Assembly: GCF_002443295.1 (NCBI RefSeq)
Contig: NZ_BAOS01000028.1
Location: 1-64,000, forward strand
Origin: Candidatus Scalindua japonica
GTDB taxonomy: Bacteria; Planctomycetota; Brocadiia; Brocadiales; Scalinduaceae
Direction: 5' to 3'
DNA: 64,000 nt
Part shown: positions 44,047-53,096 of the stretch, in pieces
Layout of the letters: every line of letters starts with the position of its first letter
How positions within the stretch are numbered: position 1 is the stretch's first letter
Made by a program: the position numbers and the translations under genes
The notes under the pieces: generated by a model
The model's input: the letters and a program-made list of their open reading frames with translations, nothing else
Databases searched by the model: none
Told to the model about the DNA's origin: nothing

Positions 44047-44322
44047 CTAATCAGTGACTGCTTTCTTTCGCTCCATTCTCTGCCCACAGCACTCCAAAAT
44101 ACCTGCTGTCTCTTCTACAACTGCTATTTGCTGTCCACATTTTTTGCAGATATAAGTCGCTCCCCCAACGGGGTTGGGATGAACTGAAGTCCAGGTTGCC
44201 ATCATACCCTCAACAAGTTTCATCTCCTGCCCACAGCAGACAAGCACTCCAAAAGCACCTATCTTCACTTCGACTTTTTGCCTGCAAATCTCACAAAAAT
44301 ATACCTGGCCTTTTTGTCCCAT
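44047..44322 (-). CDS. Tandem desulforedoxin-like protein (two iron sites)
   Basis: 91 residues containing two copies of the desulforedoxin motif: C10-x-x-C13 with C29-C30 and C59-x-x-C62 with C78-C79, each followed by Gly-Gln-x-Met. Natural desulforedoxin is a homodimer of one such unit, so this protein may be a covalent dimer. It lies 27 bases downstream of the FAD oxidoreductase gene, which marks it as a likely electron acceptor of that enzyme. Confidence 0.78.
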   Translation of the reverse strand: MGQKGQVYFCEICRQKVEVKIGAFGVLVCCGQEMKLVEGMMATWTSVHPNPVGGATYICKKCGQQIAVVEETAGILECCGQRMERKKAVTD

Positions 44323-44349
44323 TTTACATTTTCTCTATTATTATATTAA

Positions 44350-45723
44350 TTATTTTAACATCTTCTCAGTTACTTTTAGTTCAATACCGCAAGCCGGACA
44401 AGTTATTTTATCTCCAGCCTTTGCGTCAGGTGGTATTGGAAGTTCAAGCTTACACACAGGACATAAAAAACCACGAAAACTACTTATTCGAGAAAACATA
44501 TCAAACATCTGCTTTAAAAGCTTTTTATCAATATCTGAATAATTCGTTTTATTTTTTATAACCTTTGTAATCTCTCTGGCTTCCTGAACATTGCCGATAA
44601 AGAGAGCTCCTACTACTCTGTCATTTTTCAAGACAAGTTTTTTATAAACATCAATCTCGGGATGAGGGTAATCACCCCTCACTATGTCATAGTCGCCATT
44701 TAATTGATTTGAGACTCCGATTGAAACTATATCAATTCCACATATTTGTGTTGCGCTGATACTTGCGACCTCATCATATTCCGCATTATTTCCTGCCATA
44801 TTTGAACCTGCAACCTGCCCCTGTTGCCACGCTTTTAACCATCGGACATTAATTTCAGGAATTTCAGAGTCCGGGTCGATTGGCAATTGAGCTACATCAC
44901 CGGCGGCATAAATATTGTCATAATTAGTTAGCATTTTATTGTTTACCAAAACACCGTTATCAGTGTTTACACCACTATTCGTCAAAAAACCGATGCTGGG
45001 CTGCAGCTTATCAACAATACCAAGAACCTGACAGTCAATTTGTTCGCCATCTGTTGTGATTATCCCATTAACTAACCTGTTTTTTATAAACACCTCTTTT
45101 ATGTCTGTTTCATGTTTTACCTTAATGCCCTTGCCTTTTAATCTTTGCATAAGTATATCAGATGCATCTTTATCCATGATTTCAGGCCATAGTCTATTCC
45201 CACGTAATAAATAGGTTACTTCAAGTCCGCTACTAAGTAACGCTTCTATTAACGCTAATGTCAAAAAATCTTCTCCGACTACCACCGCGTTCTTGGCGGA
45301 TTTAATCTTTTCCTTTATGTTTTTGGCATCATCAATTGTTTTCAGCTGGACGATGCCTCCATTTAAGTCGCTTCCTGGATAGCTCCTTCTTTTTATAAAC
45401 CCTCCAGTTGCAATCAGTAATGAGTCATAATTAATTGTAGAATCGTCTTTTAAAATAATTTCATTAGCGTCAGGCTTGATACCGGTTACTGTCTTACCAA
45501 GGCAAGTAGTAATATTGTTATCTTCATAAAAAATCTTCTTTTTTCCCCATAATCTCTCTTCTTCGATCTTTCCAGCAACAAATTGCGGAAGTTGTGGCCT
45601 GTAATAGAAAGCGTAAGCTTCGTTGCCAATTATTGTTATTTTACAACCGGAGTCATGTTTTCTGATTGTTTCCGCAGCCTTTATACCGGCAACGCCATTA
45701 CCAATGATTACGTGCTCTGCCAT
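44350..45723 (-). CDS. FAD/NAD(P)-dependent oxidoreductase with C-terminal zinc ribbon
   Basis: About 457 residues from MAEHVIIGNGVAGIKAAETIRKHD, the FAD-binding GxGxxG. An NAD-binding Rossmann core follows (AVVVGEDFLTLALIEALL), then the FAD-contact segment NIYAAGDVAQL, as in NADH-rubredoxin and nitrite reductase-type reductases. The usual glycine-rich NAD loop is altered to GEDFLT. The last 55 residues add a CPVCKLELPIP...CPACGIEL ribbon, a built-in rubredoxin-like or zinc domain. It heads a run of rubredoxin, desulforedoxin and ferritin-like genes, so it probably feeds NAD(P)H electrons to them. Confidence 0.85.
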   Translation of the reverse strand: MAEHVIIGNGVAGIKAAETIRKHDSGCKITIIGNEAYAFYYRPQLPQFVAGKIEEERLWGKKKIFYEDNNITTCLGKTVTGIKPDANEIILKDDSTINYDSLLIATGGFIKRRSYPGSDLNGGIVQLKTIDDAKNIKEKIKSAKNAVVVGEDFLTLALIEALLSSGLEVTYLLRGNRLWPEIMDKDASDILMQRLKGKGIKVKHETDIKEVFIKNRLVNGIITTDGEQIDCQVLGIVDKLQPSIGFLTNSGVNTDNGVLVNNKMLTNYDNIYAAGDVAQLPIDPDSEIPEINVRWLKAWQQGQVAGSNMAGNNAEYDEVASISATQICGIDIVSIGVSNQLNGDYDIVRGDYPHPEIDVYKKLVLKNDRVVGALFIGNVQEAREITKVIKNKTNYSDIDKKLLKQMFDMFSRISSFRGFLCPVCKLELPIPPDAKAGDKITCPACGIELKVTEKMLK

Positions 45724-45988
45724 CTTTAAAACTTTCAAAAAATTGTGTGTGAAATAAAAACAACTTAATTATAAGTGGATAGTTTACCTTATAAGATCAT
45801 TCTAGTCAACCTTTTGATAGGGCAAACCTTCTGTTAATGAAAATAGAGTTTGTGATTTACAAGAACGGTGTGTGTTTATGTACAATGATGACAAATTCCA
45901 CAGCTGAAATAGAGTGGGAAAACCGTTGGCGCCTTTTTTATTTGAAGAAGAGTGCTTTTCGCCTTAACGATGAAAAGTCTGGATATTA

Positions 45989-46420
45989 TTATACTTCAAA
46001 CTCGGCAGCCCAGAGATCATGTTTATTACAGAAGCTGGTAGCGTAAAGCGTTGTGGTGTCCCATGCATATTGAGAACTGATATCTTTTAGTTCAAATACT
46101 GATTTTGCTGTAGCATCAGAGGGGGAAAAAGTTTTTTCTCCCAGCACTTCTCCACATTTGGTAACTATTGTATGTCTAACGATATAGTGTTCTTCGCTCA
46201 TACCGTGGATAGTCGTGACGGTTACCTTATTTCCTGCAACTTTTACATTTGGCATGTGTCCTTTAACCTTCTTAGACCATTTACCCGGATAATGTTTTGT
46301 ATAAACAATGCCTTTGGGGAAAGAACAAGTTGGACCAGCTGATACTGGAGATATACGGCCTGCCACCACACCGGCAGCTACTGCTAATGATGATTTTAAA
46401 AACGTTCTCCTGGCTGACAT
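45989..46420 (-). CDS. Tat-exported superoxide reductase (neelaredoxin type)
   Basis: 143 residues from MSARRTFLK (AAAGGA eight bases upstream of this ATG). A twin-arginine signal peptide is followed by a centre-II superoxide reductase domain. The iron ligands appear in KGHMPNV, IHGMSEEHYI and SFCNKHDLW, giving the four-His one-Cys site. The enzyme reduces superoxide to peroxide without releasing oxygen. A folded, iron-loaded Tat substrate fits a periplasmic or paryphoplasmic location. A second, cytoplasmic enzyme is encoded at 51097. Confidence 0.85.
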   Translation of the reverse strand: MSARRTFLKSSLAVAAGVVAGRISPVSAGPTCSFPKGIVYTKHYPGKWSKKVKGHMPNVKVAGNKVTVTTIHGMSEEHYIVRHTIVTKCGEVLGEKTFSPSDATAKSVFELKDISSQYAWDTTTLYATSFCNKHDLWAAEFEV

Positions 46421-46426
46421 AATCAT

Positions 46427-47232
46427 TTTCCTTTATAATGAGTGTTAATGAAATAATCGTTAGAAATATTAAACATCTGGTAAGTATTTATAAATGTTGT
46501 CCTTGTATAAAGATAGCAATATTTATACCAATAATTTTTTTTCGTAGCCAAATACATATGGTAATACGTAAGGATTAAAACGACAAGGCCTTACAATTTT
46601 ATGTAAAAACATAATATACACGCTTTATAAAATAAAGCGAAAAATTTGCGCATAAACCTGCTTTAAACAAAGATTTTAGCCGTAATTTATGCGCTATATA
46701 TTAATATTCCAATACTTGGTTTTATTTTAATAATATCGCCTTTGTGTGTAATGGCTTATTATATCAGTGCTTATGGGTTGTTTTTATTTTGTATGTAATT
46801 ATTTCATTGTGGGTATCAATATTGCTAGTGATAAGTTACATTAAAAAGTAGTTAAAAGCTGTTCTTCCTGATCGCAGGAAGAACAGCTTAAATCAGATTA
46901 AAGTATTTTAAATAAATAATCCGATATTTATTTATATTACCGAACCATTAGTTTGCGGTTAGTTTTTGCGCGTGTATTTTATTATTATTATTGTCTCTAA
47001 AGTTGTCATCTCCGTATGCCTGCTCGCCCGGGTATCTATAAGGGCACGCTATTTGTGATTGAATTCTGGACAAACGGCTATTTGGAGACTGATACAAGGA
47101 GTTCTCATAAACAATGGCCACAATTAGAAAGATCTAACCTGGCAAGACAGATTGCTAAATGTGAGGATCTTATTTTTGTACAAGAAAATTTTTTTTTAAC
47201 ATTTTCAGTGATGTTAAAAAGGGAAGGAAAAA
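46427..47232. other. Long intergenic region between divergent genes
   Basis: About 800 bases, very AT-rich (46430-46850). It must hold promoters for the superoxide reductase and the acetolactate-synthase-like gene. The only clear structure is a strong hairpin at 46856-46889. The frame at 47016-47249 has no ribosome site and does not look coding. Confidence 0.5.
46856..46889. terminator. Perfect 14-bp hairpin in a long gene-free region
   Basis: The arms 46856-46869 and 46876-46889 are exactly complementary with a 6-base loop. Runs of A before and AT-rich bases after make it terminator-like on either strand, yet no gene ends near it. It may end an unannotated short RNA. Confidence 0.55.
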
Positions 47233-48876
47233 ATGATGAAAGCTTCTGATTTATTTGTTAAAGCCCTTGAAAATGAAGGAGTCGAGTATGTGTTTGGGAT
47301 ACCTGGTGAAGAAAATTTAGATTTTTTGAATTCCCTTAAAGATTCGAAAATAAAGTTAATTATAACCCGTCACGAACAAGGTGCCGGTTTTATGGCAGCT
47401 ACCATTGGCCGATTAACAGGTAAACCAGGAGTTTGTCTTTCCACACTAGGACCCGGAGCAACCAATTTAGTGACCCCGGCAGCTTATGCTAACTTAGGCG
47501 CTATGCCCATGCTCATGATTACAGGGCAAAAGCCAATAAAGAAAAGCAAACAAGGCCGCTTCCAGATTATTGATACTGTTGATATGATGCGTCCTCTTAC
47601 CAAATATAGTAAGCAAATTGTTAACGGCAATAGTATTCCATCTATGATTAGAGAAGCCTTCAGGATAGCCCAGGAAGAGCGTCCGGGGGCAGTGCATCTG
47701 GAGTTGCCTGAAGATATTGCTGCCGAAGAGTGTGAAGAGCGCATATTTGAGACAGTTGGTTATCGGAGGCCAGACGCAGATGATCAGGACATCTCAAAAG
47801 CAGCCAAGATGATACAGGAAGCCAAGATGCCTCTAATCCTGATAGGCGCTGGAGCTAATCGTAAGCGAACAAGCAATGCTCTTAAGAAACTGATTGAGAA
47901 AACACAAATTCCTTATTTTACTACCCAAATGGGCAAAGGGGTAGTTGATGCGAGGCATCCGCAATGTTTAGGAACAGCTGCATTGTCAGATAATGATTTT
48001 TTACACTGCGCGATTTCCCGGGCCGATTTGATTATCAATATTGGTCATGATGTGATAGAAAAACCTCCATTTTTTATGGTTGATCGCCAAAAAGTTATTC
48101 ATGTTAACTTTTTCCCCGCACATGTGGACGATGTTTATTACCCGCAACTCATTATTGTTGGCGATATCGCGACTTCCGTAGAACATCTTGCTCGACATGT
48201 GGTAGAAAAGAGTGTCAACTGGGACTTTTCGTATTTCAAACGTATTCAAGAGGATGTGAAGCAGCATTTAGCAAAATATGTCAAGGATGATCGTTTTCCA
48301 ATACTCCCGCAAAGAGTTGTTCGTATAGTAAGAGAACACGTTCCTGAAAATGGTATTGTCAGTTTAGACAATGGCATTTATAAAATATGGTTTGCCCGAA
48401 GTTATCAATGTTATCATCCAAATACTCTTCTTCTGGATAATGCTCTGGCAACTATGGGAGCGGGATTGGCGTCTGCTATAGCTGCCAAAATTATAGAACC
48501 TGACAAGAAGGTGGTTGCCGTTTGTGGAGATGGTGGCTTTCTGATGAACTCTCAAGAACTGGAGACTGCCACCAGGCTGAACTTAGACCTGACAGTAATT
48601 GTTCTGAATGATGGTGCTTATGGAATGATCAAGTGGAAACAAGCAGGCATGGGCTTTGATGATTTTGGTTTGGATTATAATAACCCCGATTTTGTTAAGT
48701 ATGCTGAAAGTTATGGAGCTGTCGGCTATCGTCCTGATAGTGTGCAGGATTTTTCCGATAAATTGGATAAAGCACTGAATACTCCTGGTATTAACCTGAT
48801 TGATTTAGCCGTTGACTACTCTTTAAACCATAGTATATTGAATGTGTTACTCAAAGAAAAAACCTGTATTTTGTAA
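47233..48876 (+). CDS. Acetolactate synthase-like ThDP-dependent enzyme
   Basis: 547 residues of the acetohydroxyacid-synthase large-subunit family. The N-terminal domain has the catalytic glutamate in RHEQGAGFMA, the central domain resembles the FAD or nucleotide-binding fold, and the C-terminal ThDP motif reads GDGGFLMNSQELETA...LNDGAYGMIKWKQ. It lacks a neighbouring small regulatory subunit and resembles the catabolic AlsS branch. An aldehyde dehydrogenase gene follows at 22 bases, so the pair may process the same carbonyl compound; the substrate is unknown. GGAAGG precedes two adjacent ATG codons. Confidence 0.85.
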   Translation: MMKASDLFVKALENEGVEYVFGIPGEENLDFLNSLKDSKIKLIITRHEQGAGFMAATIGRLTGKPGVCLSTLGPGATNLVTPAAYANLGAMPMLMITGQKPIKKSKQGRFQIIDTVDMMRPLTKYSKQIVNGNSIPSMIREAFRIAQEERPGAVHLELPEDIAAEECEERIFETVGYRRPDADDQDISKAAKMIQEAKMPLILIGAGANRKRTSNALKKLIEKTQIPYFTTQMGKGVVDARHPQCLGTAALSDNDFLHCAISRADLIINIGHDVIEKPPFFMVDRQKVIHVNFFPAHVDDVYYPQLIIVGDIATSVEHLARHVVEKSVNWDFSYFKRIQEDVKQHLAKYVKDDRFPILPQRVVRIVREHVPENGIVSLDNGIYKIWFARSYQCYHPNTLLLDNALATMGAGLASAIAAKIIEPDKKVVAVCGDGGFLMNSQELETATRLNLDLTVIVLNDGAYGMIKWKQAGMGFDDFGLDYNNPDFVKYAESYGAVGYRPDSVQDFSDKLDKALNTPGINLIDLAVDYSLNHSILNVLLKEKTCIL

Positions 48877-48898
48877 CAAGAGAAAGAGGATTTATAAA

Positions 48899-50290
48899 AT
48901 GACGGTTATCAAGGTAAATAGACCCCATGACCAGAGTCTAATCCAGGAAGTACCTGAGATGGATGCTGAAATACTGGAGAATATTTTAAGTAAAGCCAGC
49001 CGGTTATTTCTCAATCCTGAGCGTTGGCTGCCTGCCTACGAACGGATTGAAATTTTAGAAAGAGCTGCTCAAATTATGACCGGGCAGATTGATAAGTTGA
49101 CGAAGAACGCCGCTGAAGAGGGTGGCAAACCATACCATGATTCAAAGGTGGAAGTCTTAAGGGCGGTCAACGGAGTTAAACTTGCAGTAGAACATATTGC
49201 ACAGATAAAAGGAGAGCAGATCCCTATGGGGCATACACGCACTTCTTCTCAACGCCTGGCCTTTACTATGAGAGAACCTATTGGTGTAGTTGCCTCAGTG
49301 AGTGCTTTTAACCATCCTCTGAATTTAATTATTCACCAGACAGTTCCGGCAATCGCCGTGGGTTCGCCTGTCATTATTAAACCTGCTAAAGCCACTCCAC
49401 TCTCCTGTTTCGCATTCATGGATATCTTAAAAGAGGCCGGTTTGCCCGATGGTTGGTGTACCGCTTTTATTGGAGCGACAGAACTTACTGAAAAACTGGT
49501 GACTGATTCGCGTATTAATTATCTCTCTTTTATCGGTTCTGCCAAAGTTGGCTGGTATTTACGATCAAAACTATCGCCGGGTACGCGCTGTGCACTGGAG
49601 CATGGCGGGGCTGCTCCTGTTATTGTGGAACCCGACGCGGATTTAGACGAGATGTTACCGGGGCTGCTTAAAGGTGGGTTCTATCATGCGGGCCAGGTTT
49701 GTGTTTCTGTGCAACGTGTGTTTGTTCATGATAAAATTTGTGATGAAGTGGCACAAAGGTTAGCAGCTATGGCGAAGGAACTTATTGTCGGTGATCCTCT
49801 GGATGAGAAAACAGAAGTAGGTCCTCTTATTGAACCCGGAGAAGTTGATCGGGTTGAACAGTGGGTCAATGAAGCTGTTGAAAAAGGAGCCGTTTTGCTA
49901 TGTGGAGGCCAACGGCTTTCGAACTTCTATTATGCTCCAACTGTTCTTTTAAATCCACCGGAAGATACAAAAATTTCAAATTATGAAGTATTTGGTCCGG
50001 TGGTTTGTCTCTTTAGTTATGCAGACCGAAACAAGGCAATCGAACAGGCGAATTCTTTGCCTTACGCCTTTCAAGCATCCGCTTTCACCAGTAATCTTGA
50101 TGCCAGCCTGGAGATTGTAAAAAAGCTGAATGCTACAGCAGTCATGGTCAATGACCATACTGCATTTAGAGTTGATTGGATGCCGTTTGGTGGTCGAGAT
50201 GAATCTGGTATTGGTATGGGTGGCATTCCATATTCTATGGAAGAAATGACACGTACAAAAATGATGGTTATTAAAAATAAATATTTGTAG
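48899..50290 (+). CDS. NAD(P)-dependent aldehyde dehydrogenase
   Basis: 463 residues from MTVIKVNRPHD, set by AGAGG about nine bases upstream; the frame is open 19 codons further, into the previous gene. The catalytic cysteine is in AGQVCVSVQRVFVH, the general-base glutamate in LEHGGAAPVIV, and the cofactor segment in FIGSAKVGW. The C-terminal PFGGRDESGIGMGG fits branches acting on lactaldehyde, phosphonoacetaldehyde or similar small aldehydes. It is co-transcribed with the ThDP enzyme upstream. Exact substrate unknown. Confidence 0.88.
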   Translation: MTVIKVNRPHDQSLIQEVPEMDAEILENILSKASRLFLNPERWLPAYERIEILERAAQIMTGQIDKLTKNAAEEGGKPYHDSKVEVLRAVNGVKLAVEHIAQIKGEQIPMGHTRTSSQRLAFTMREPIGVVASVSAFNHPLNLIIHQTVPAIAVGSPVIIKPAKATPLSCFAFMDILKEAGLPDGWCTAFIGATELTEKLVTDSRINYLSFIGSAKVGWYLRSKLSPGTRCALEHGGAAPVIVEPDADLDEMLPGLLKGGFYHAGQVCVSVQRVFVHDKICDEVAQRLAAMAKELIVGDPLDEKTEVGPLIEPGEVDRVEQWVNEAVEKGAVLLCGGQRLSNFYYAPTVLLNPPEDTKISNYEVFGPVVCLFSYADRNKAIEQANSLPYAFQASAFTSNLDASLEIVKKLNATAVMVNDHTAFRVDWMPFGGRDESGIGMGGIPYSMEEMTRTKMMVIKNKYL

Positions 50291-50381
50291 AAATTACCAC
50301 CTGATAGATTATTTTGTTACAATAGGGAACTATGAAAACCGAGTTATTTTCTAATTTAACAATATTAGGAGAATACACATC

Positions 50382-50960
50382 ATGGCAAAGAAAAATGTGA
50401 AGTTAATTCCGGTGTTTATTTTAATGTTATTCTTCACTGGTTCTAAAGTAACTGCGGAGGAGCCAGCAGATTATTTTATGGATATTCCTAAAAAGCCTTT
50501 ACAGGTAATGGAGGAATTGTACAAATCGATTAAGGGTTTGGAATTAGATCATGCGAGAAAGATGGCACTGACGCTTGATGAACTTTATAAAACCTACATA
50601 GTCCTTATTACTGAAGAGTATGTTGATAACCCTTCAGTACTGCCTGCTGCTACATTATCTAAAAGAGTTTTTAAAGCAATGGATAAGAAAGGTTGGTACA
50701 AAACGAGGTTGCTGGACGCAACCGGTACTCCATTTAATCCGGAGAATAACCCCAGAGATGGGTTTGAGAGAGACGCTATTAACGCAATGATATCGGGAAG
50801 AACATATTTTGAAAAGGTTGAAAACATTGAAGGCAAAGACCACCTGAGGGTGGTTACCAGTGTACATGCAGTCATGAAAGGATGTATCACCTGTCACCCC
50901 ACAAGTAAGGTTGGCAAATTGCTGGGCGGTATCGCATACATTATTCCCTTAGAAGAATGA
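50382..50960 (+). CDS. Exported DUF3365 (Tll0287-like) c-haem protein
   Basis: 192 residues with a signal peptide (about residues 5-24) and a soluble domain with FNPENNPRDGFERDAI and YFEKVENIEG, the pattern of DUF3365, a PAS-like periplasmic haem-binding fold. The single CxxCH (C168, C171, H172) is near the C terminus within MKGCITCHPTSKVGKLLGG, as in this family. A periplasmic redox sensor or electron carrier is likely. An AGGAG site ten bases upstream fixes the start. The superoxide reductase gene follows. Confidence 0.85.
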   Translation: MAKKNVKLIPVFILMLFFTGSKVTAEEPADYFMDIPKKPLQVMEELYKSIKGLELDHARKMALTLDELYKTYIVLITEEYVDNPSVLPAATLSKRVFKAMDKKGWYKTRLLDATGTPFNPENNPRDGFERDAINAMISGRTYFEKVENIEGKDHLRVVTSVHAVMKGCITCHPTSKVGKLLGGIAYIIPLEE

Positions 50961-51096
50961 TAAGTTTGAAATGTCTAAAGTTAACAAATGCGGTTTAAAC
51001 CGTTCGGGCTGCTTAAACAGCTTAAACAGCTTTCCGCACCCTGTGGTTTGTATTTAAATTACAATATAATATTATGAATCTTTTAGGAGAGATACA

Positions 51097-51471
51097 ATGT
51101 CAAATGATAAAGCACTATTTTGTAAAGTTAATAAACCGGAAGATGTAGAGCCGGATTCTCCGGTGGCGAAAAAACATACACCCGTTATTACTGCACCAGC
51201 TGTTTTTAAGGTGGGTGAGTTTTACGATGTAAAGATTACCGTTGGAGAGATAGAGCATCCGAATGAAAACGAACATTTTATACAGTGGATTGAGTTCTAT
51301 ATCGGAGGTGTATATCTGGGAAGATTTGATTTCGCACCGGTAATGACAAAACCGGAGATAACCATTCCTTTGAAACTGAGTCATCGGGGACTCGATTCTA
51401 CGTTGCGGGCAGTAAGCCGTTGCAATTTACACGGTCTCTGGGAAGGTTCTGTGCCGGTAAAGGCTGAATAG
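51097..51471 (+). CDS. Cytoplasmic superoxide reductase (neelaredoxin type)
   Basis: 124 residues without signal peptide. The centre-II iron site is complete: H27 (KKHTPVI), H54 and H60 (IEHPNENEHFIQWIEFY), C109 and H112 (RCNLHGLWEG). The glutamate that usually precedes the first histidine (Glu-Lys-His) is replaced by Ala-Lys-Lys-His; some active family members also lack it. There is no N-terminal desulforedoxin domain, but separate ones are encoded at 42638 and 44047. AGGAGAG precedes the ATG and a hairpin follows the stop. Confidence 0.9.
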   Translation: MSNDKALFCKVNKPEDVEPDSPVAKKHTPVITAPAVFKVGEFYDVKITVGEIEHPNENEHFIQWIEFYIGGVYLGRFDFAPVMTKPEITIPLKLSHRGLDSTLRAVSRCNLHGLWEGSVPVKAE

Positions 51472-51480
51472 TTAAGCATA

Positions 51481-51519
51481 AAGAACACCTGCCTCACACA
51501 TACACAGGCAGGTGTTCTT
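51481..51519 (+). terminator. Terminator of the superoxide reductase gene
   Basis: A perfect 14-base stem, 51481-51494 with 51506-51519, beginning nine bases after the stop codon. There is no long T run. Confidence 0.7.
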
Positions 51520-51535
51520 AGAGGTCTCTCTGCAG

Positions 51536-51586
51536 AACCTCTCTTTCGAGAGGATTCCAGAGTGGAGTCCTCTCGAAAGAGAGGTT
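51536..51586. repeat. Dispersed palindromic repeat, copy 1
   Basis: The 19-base arms 51536-51554 and 51568-51586 are exactly complementary. The central bases and arms are shared with 53961-54006, so it is a repeat family and not only a terminator. Confidence 0.65.
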
Positions 51587-51597
51587 GGTTGATAATT

Positions 51598-51622
51598 GTA
51601 GGGACACGATGCTTCGTGTACC
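51598..51622 (+). repeat. REP-like hairpin with GTAG foot
   Basis: GTAG followed by an imperfect hairpin, ACACGA pairing with TCGTGT. It shares the GTAGGG start of the REP pair next to the RAYT gene at 33.6 kb, but the stem sequence differs. Confidence 0.45.
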
Positions 51623-51647
51623 TATATACATTACGAAATAGATTTCA

Positions 51648-53060
51648 ATGGATAGTGAAAAAAAACAGTTCCGTATTGAAAAAGATTCTTTAGGTGAAGT
51701 AAACGTGCCGCTAGAGGCATATTATGGCGCTCAGACAGTCAGAGCACTGGAAAACTTCCCGATCAGTGGTATAACTCCTCATTCCGTTTTTACAAGGTCC
51801 ATGGTCTATATCAAACGGGCTGCCGCAAAGGTGAACAGTGAGCTAGGATGCCTGGATGATAAAAAGAGCAATGCAATTATTAACGCTGCTGACAGGATAA
51901 TAGCGGGTGAGTTTCAAGACCAATTTATTGTTGATGTTTATCAGGCAGGCGCTGGTACATCATGTCATATGAATGTGAATGAGGTGATAGCTAATATTGC
52001 AATTGAATCTTTAGGCGGTGAGAAGGGAGACTACTCCTTTATACATCCAAATGACCATGTCAACTTTGGGCAATCGACAAATGATGTCTTTCCAACCTCA
52101 ATGAGGATTGCAGCGTTATTTCTTTTAACAGAGCTATTTCCTTTAGTAGATGAACTGGCAGACGCACTCCATGGAAAAGCAGAAGAGTTTGATAGTATCA
52201 TAAAATCTGGAAGAACACATCTTCAGGATGCAGCGCCCATAAAGATTGGTCAGGAGTTTTCCGGTTACACAACATCTGTTGCAAAAGCGGGAGAAAAGAT
52301 AAAAGGGGCAAGTGACGCATTAAAGGAGTTGGGTATTGGCGGAACTGCCGTAGGAACTGGACTGAATACCCACCCTGGCTATGCGAGGAAGATTGTCAAG
52401 GAGTTGGAAAAATTAACGGGTTTAGATGTAAGGGCCACTTCCAATTATTTCGAGGCAATGCAGAGTAATGCTTCTATTTCTGAAGTTTCGGGTACTCTGA
52501 AAGTATTAGCATTAGAGATGATCAGGATCGCAAATGATCTGCGTCTTTTAAGTTCAGGCCCAAAGACTGGCCTGGCCGAGATAACACTCCCCGCAGTACA
52601 GCCGGGTTCCTCAATCATGCCGGGTAAGGTTAATCCGGTTATGGCTGAAATGCTGAATATGGTCTGCTTCTCTATAATAGGAAATGATCTTACTATTACC
52701 ATGGCATCCCAGGCAGGGCAATTTGAATTAAACGTCATGATGCCTGTAATGCAGTACAAACTACTGGACTCACTTACAATACTGACAAATGCCTTGAAGG
52801 TTTTCACAAATAAGTGCGTAAAAGGTATAACGGTAAATGAAACCCGGTGTTATCAATATGCCACCGGCAGTATGGCGATAGTAACCGCTTTGAACCCATA
52901 TATTGGATACTCAAAAGCCGCAGAGGTGGCAAAGGAGTCGCTATCATCCGGCAAATCAATAAAGGAAATCATTCTGAAAAAAAAATTAATGTCTGAAGAA
53001 AAACTTGATGAACTGCTTTCACCTGTATCAATGACTAAACCGGGTTTTATTGCAAAATAA
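51648..53060 (+). CDS. aspA: Aspartate ammonia-lyase (aspartase)
   Basis: 470 residues of the fumarase/aspartase superfamily. The shared signature is GSSIMPGKVNPV. Several segments point to aspartase: QAGAGTSCHMNVNEVIANIAIE, SGRTHLQDAAPIKIGQEFSGY, GTGLNTHPGY and LPAVQPGSSIMPGKVNP. The reaction is L-aspartate to fumarate and ammonium, or the reverse. Such an enzyme links nitrogen assimilation to the citric-acid cycle, whose first enzyme is encoded at 58975. A long terminator follows. Confidence 0.88.
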   Translation: MDSEKKQFRIEKDSLGEVNVPLEAYYGAQTVRALENFPISGITPHSVFTRSMVYIKRAAAKVNSELGCLDDKKSNAIINAADRIIAGEFQDQFIVDVYQAGAGTSCHMNVNEVIANIAIESLGGEKGDYSFIHPNDHVNFGQSTNDVFPTSMRIAALFLLTELFPLVDELADALHGKAEEFDSIIKSGRTHLQDAAPIKIGQEFSGYTTSVAKAGEKIKGASDALKELGIGGTAVGTGLNTHPGYARKIVKELEKLTGLDVRATSNYFEAMQSNASISEVSGTLKVLALEMIRIANDLRLLSSGPKTGLAEITLPAVQPGSSIMPGKVNPVMAEMLNMVCFSIIGNDLTITMASQAGQFELNVMMPVMQYKLLDSLTILTNALKVFTNKCVKGITVNETRCYQYATGSMAIVTALNPYIGYSKAAEVAKESLSSGKSIKEIILKKKLMSEEKLDELLSPVSMTKPGFIAK

Positions 53061-53096
53061 TACCCTGGTTGTAAAAAAGAATAGATCAATTATTAC

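Noticed and set aside
47016-47249. 77-codon plus-strand frame before the acetolactate-synthase-like gene
   Set aside because: It overlaps the start of that gene, has no ribosome site and has biased composition.
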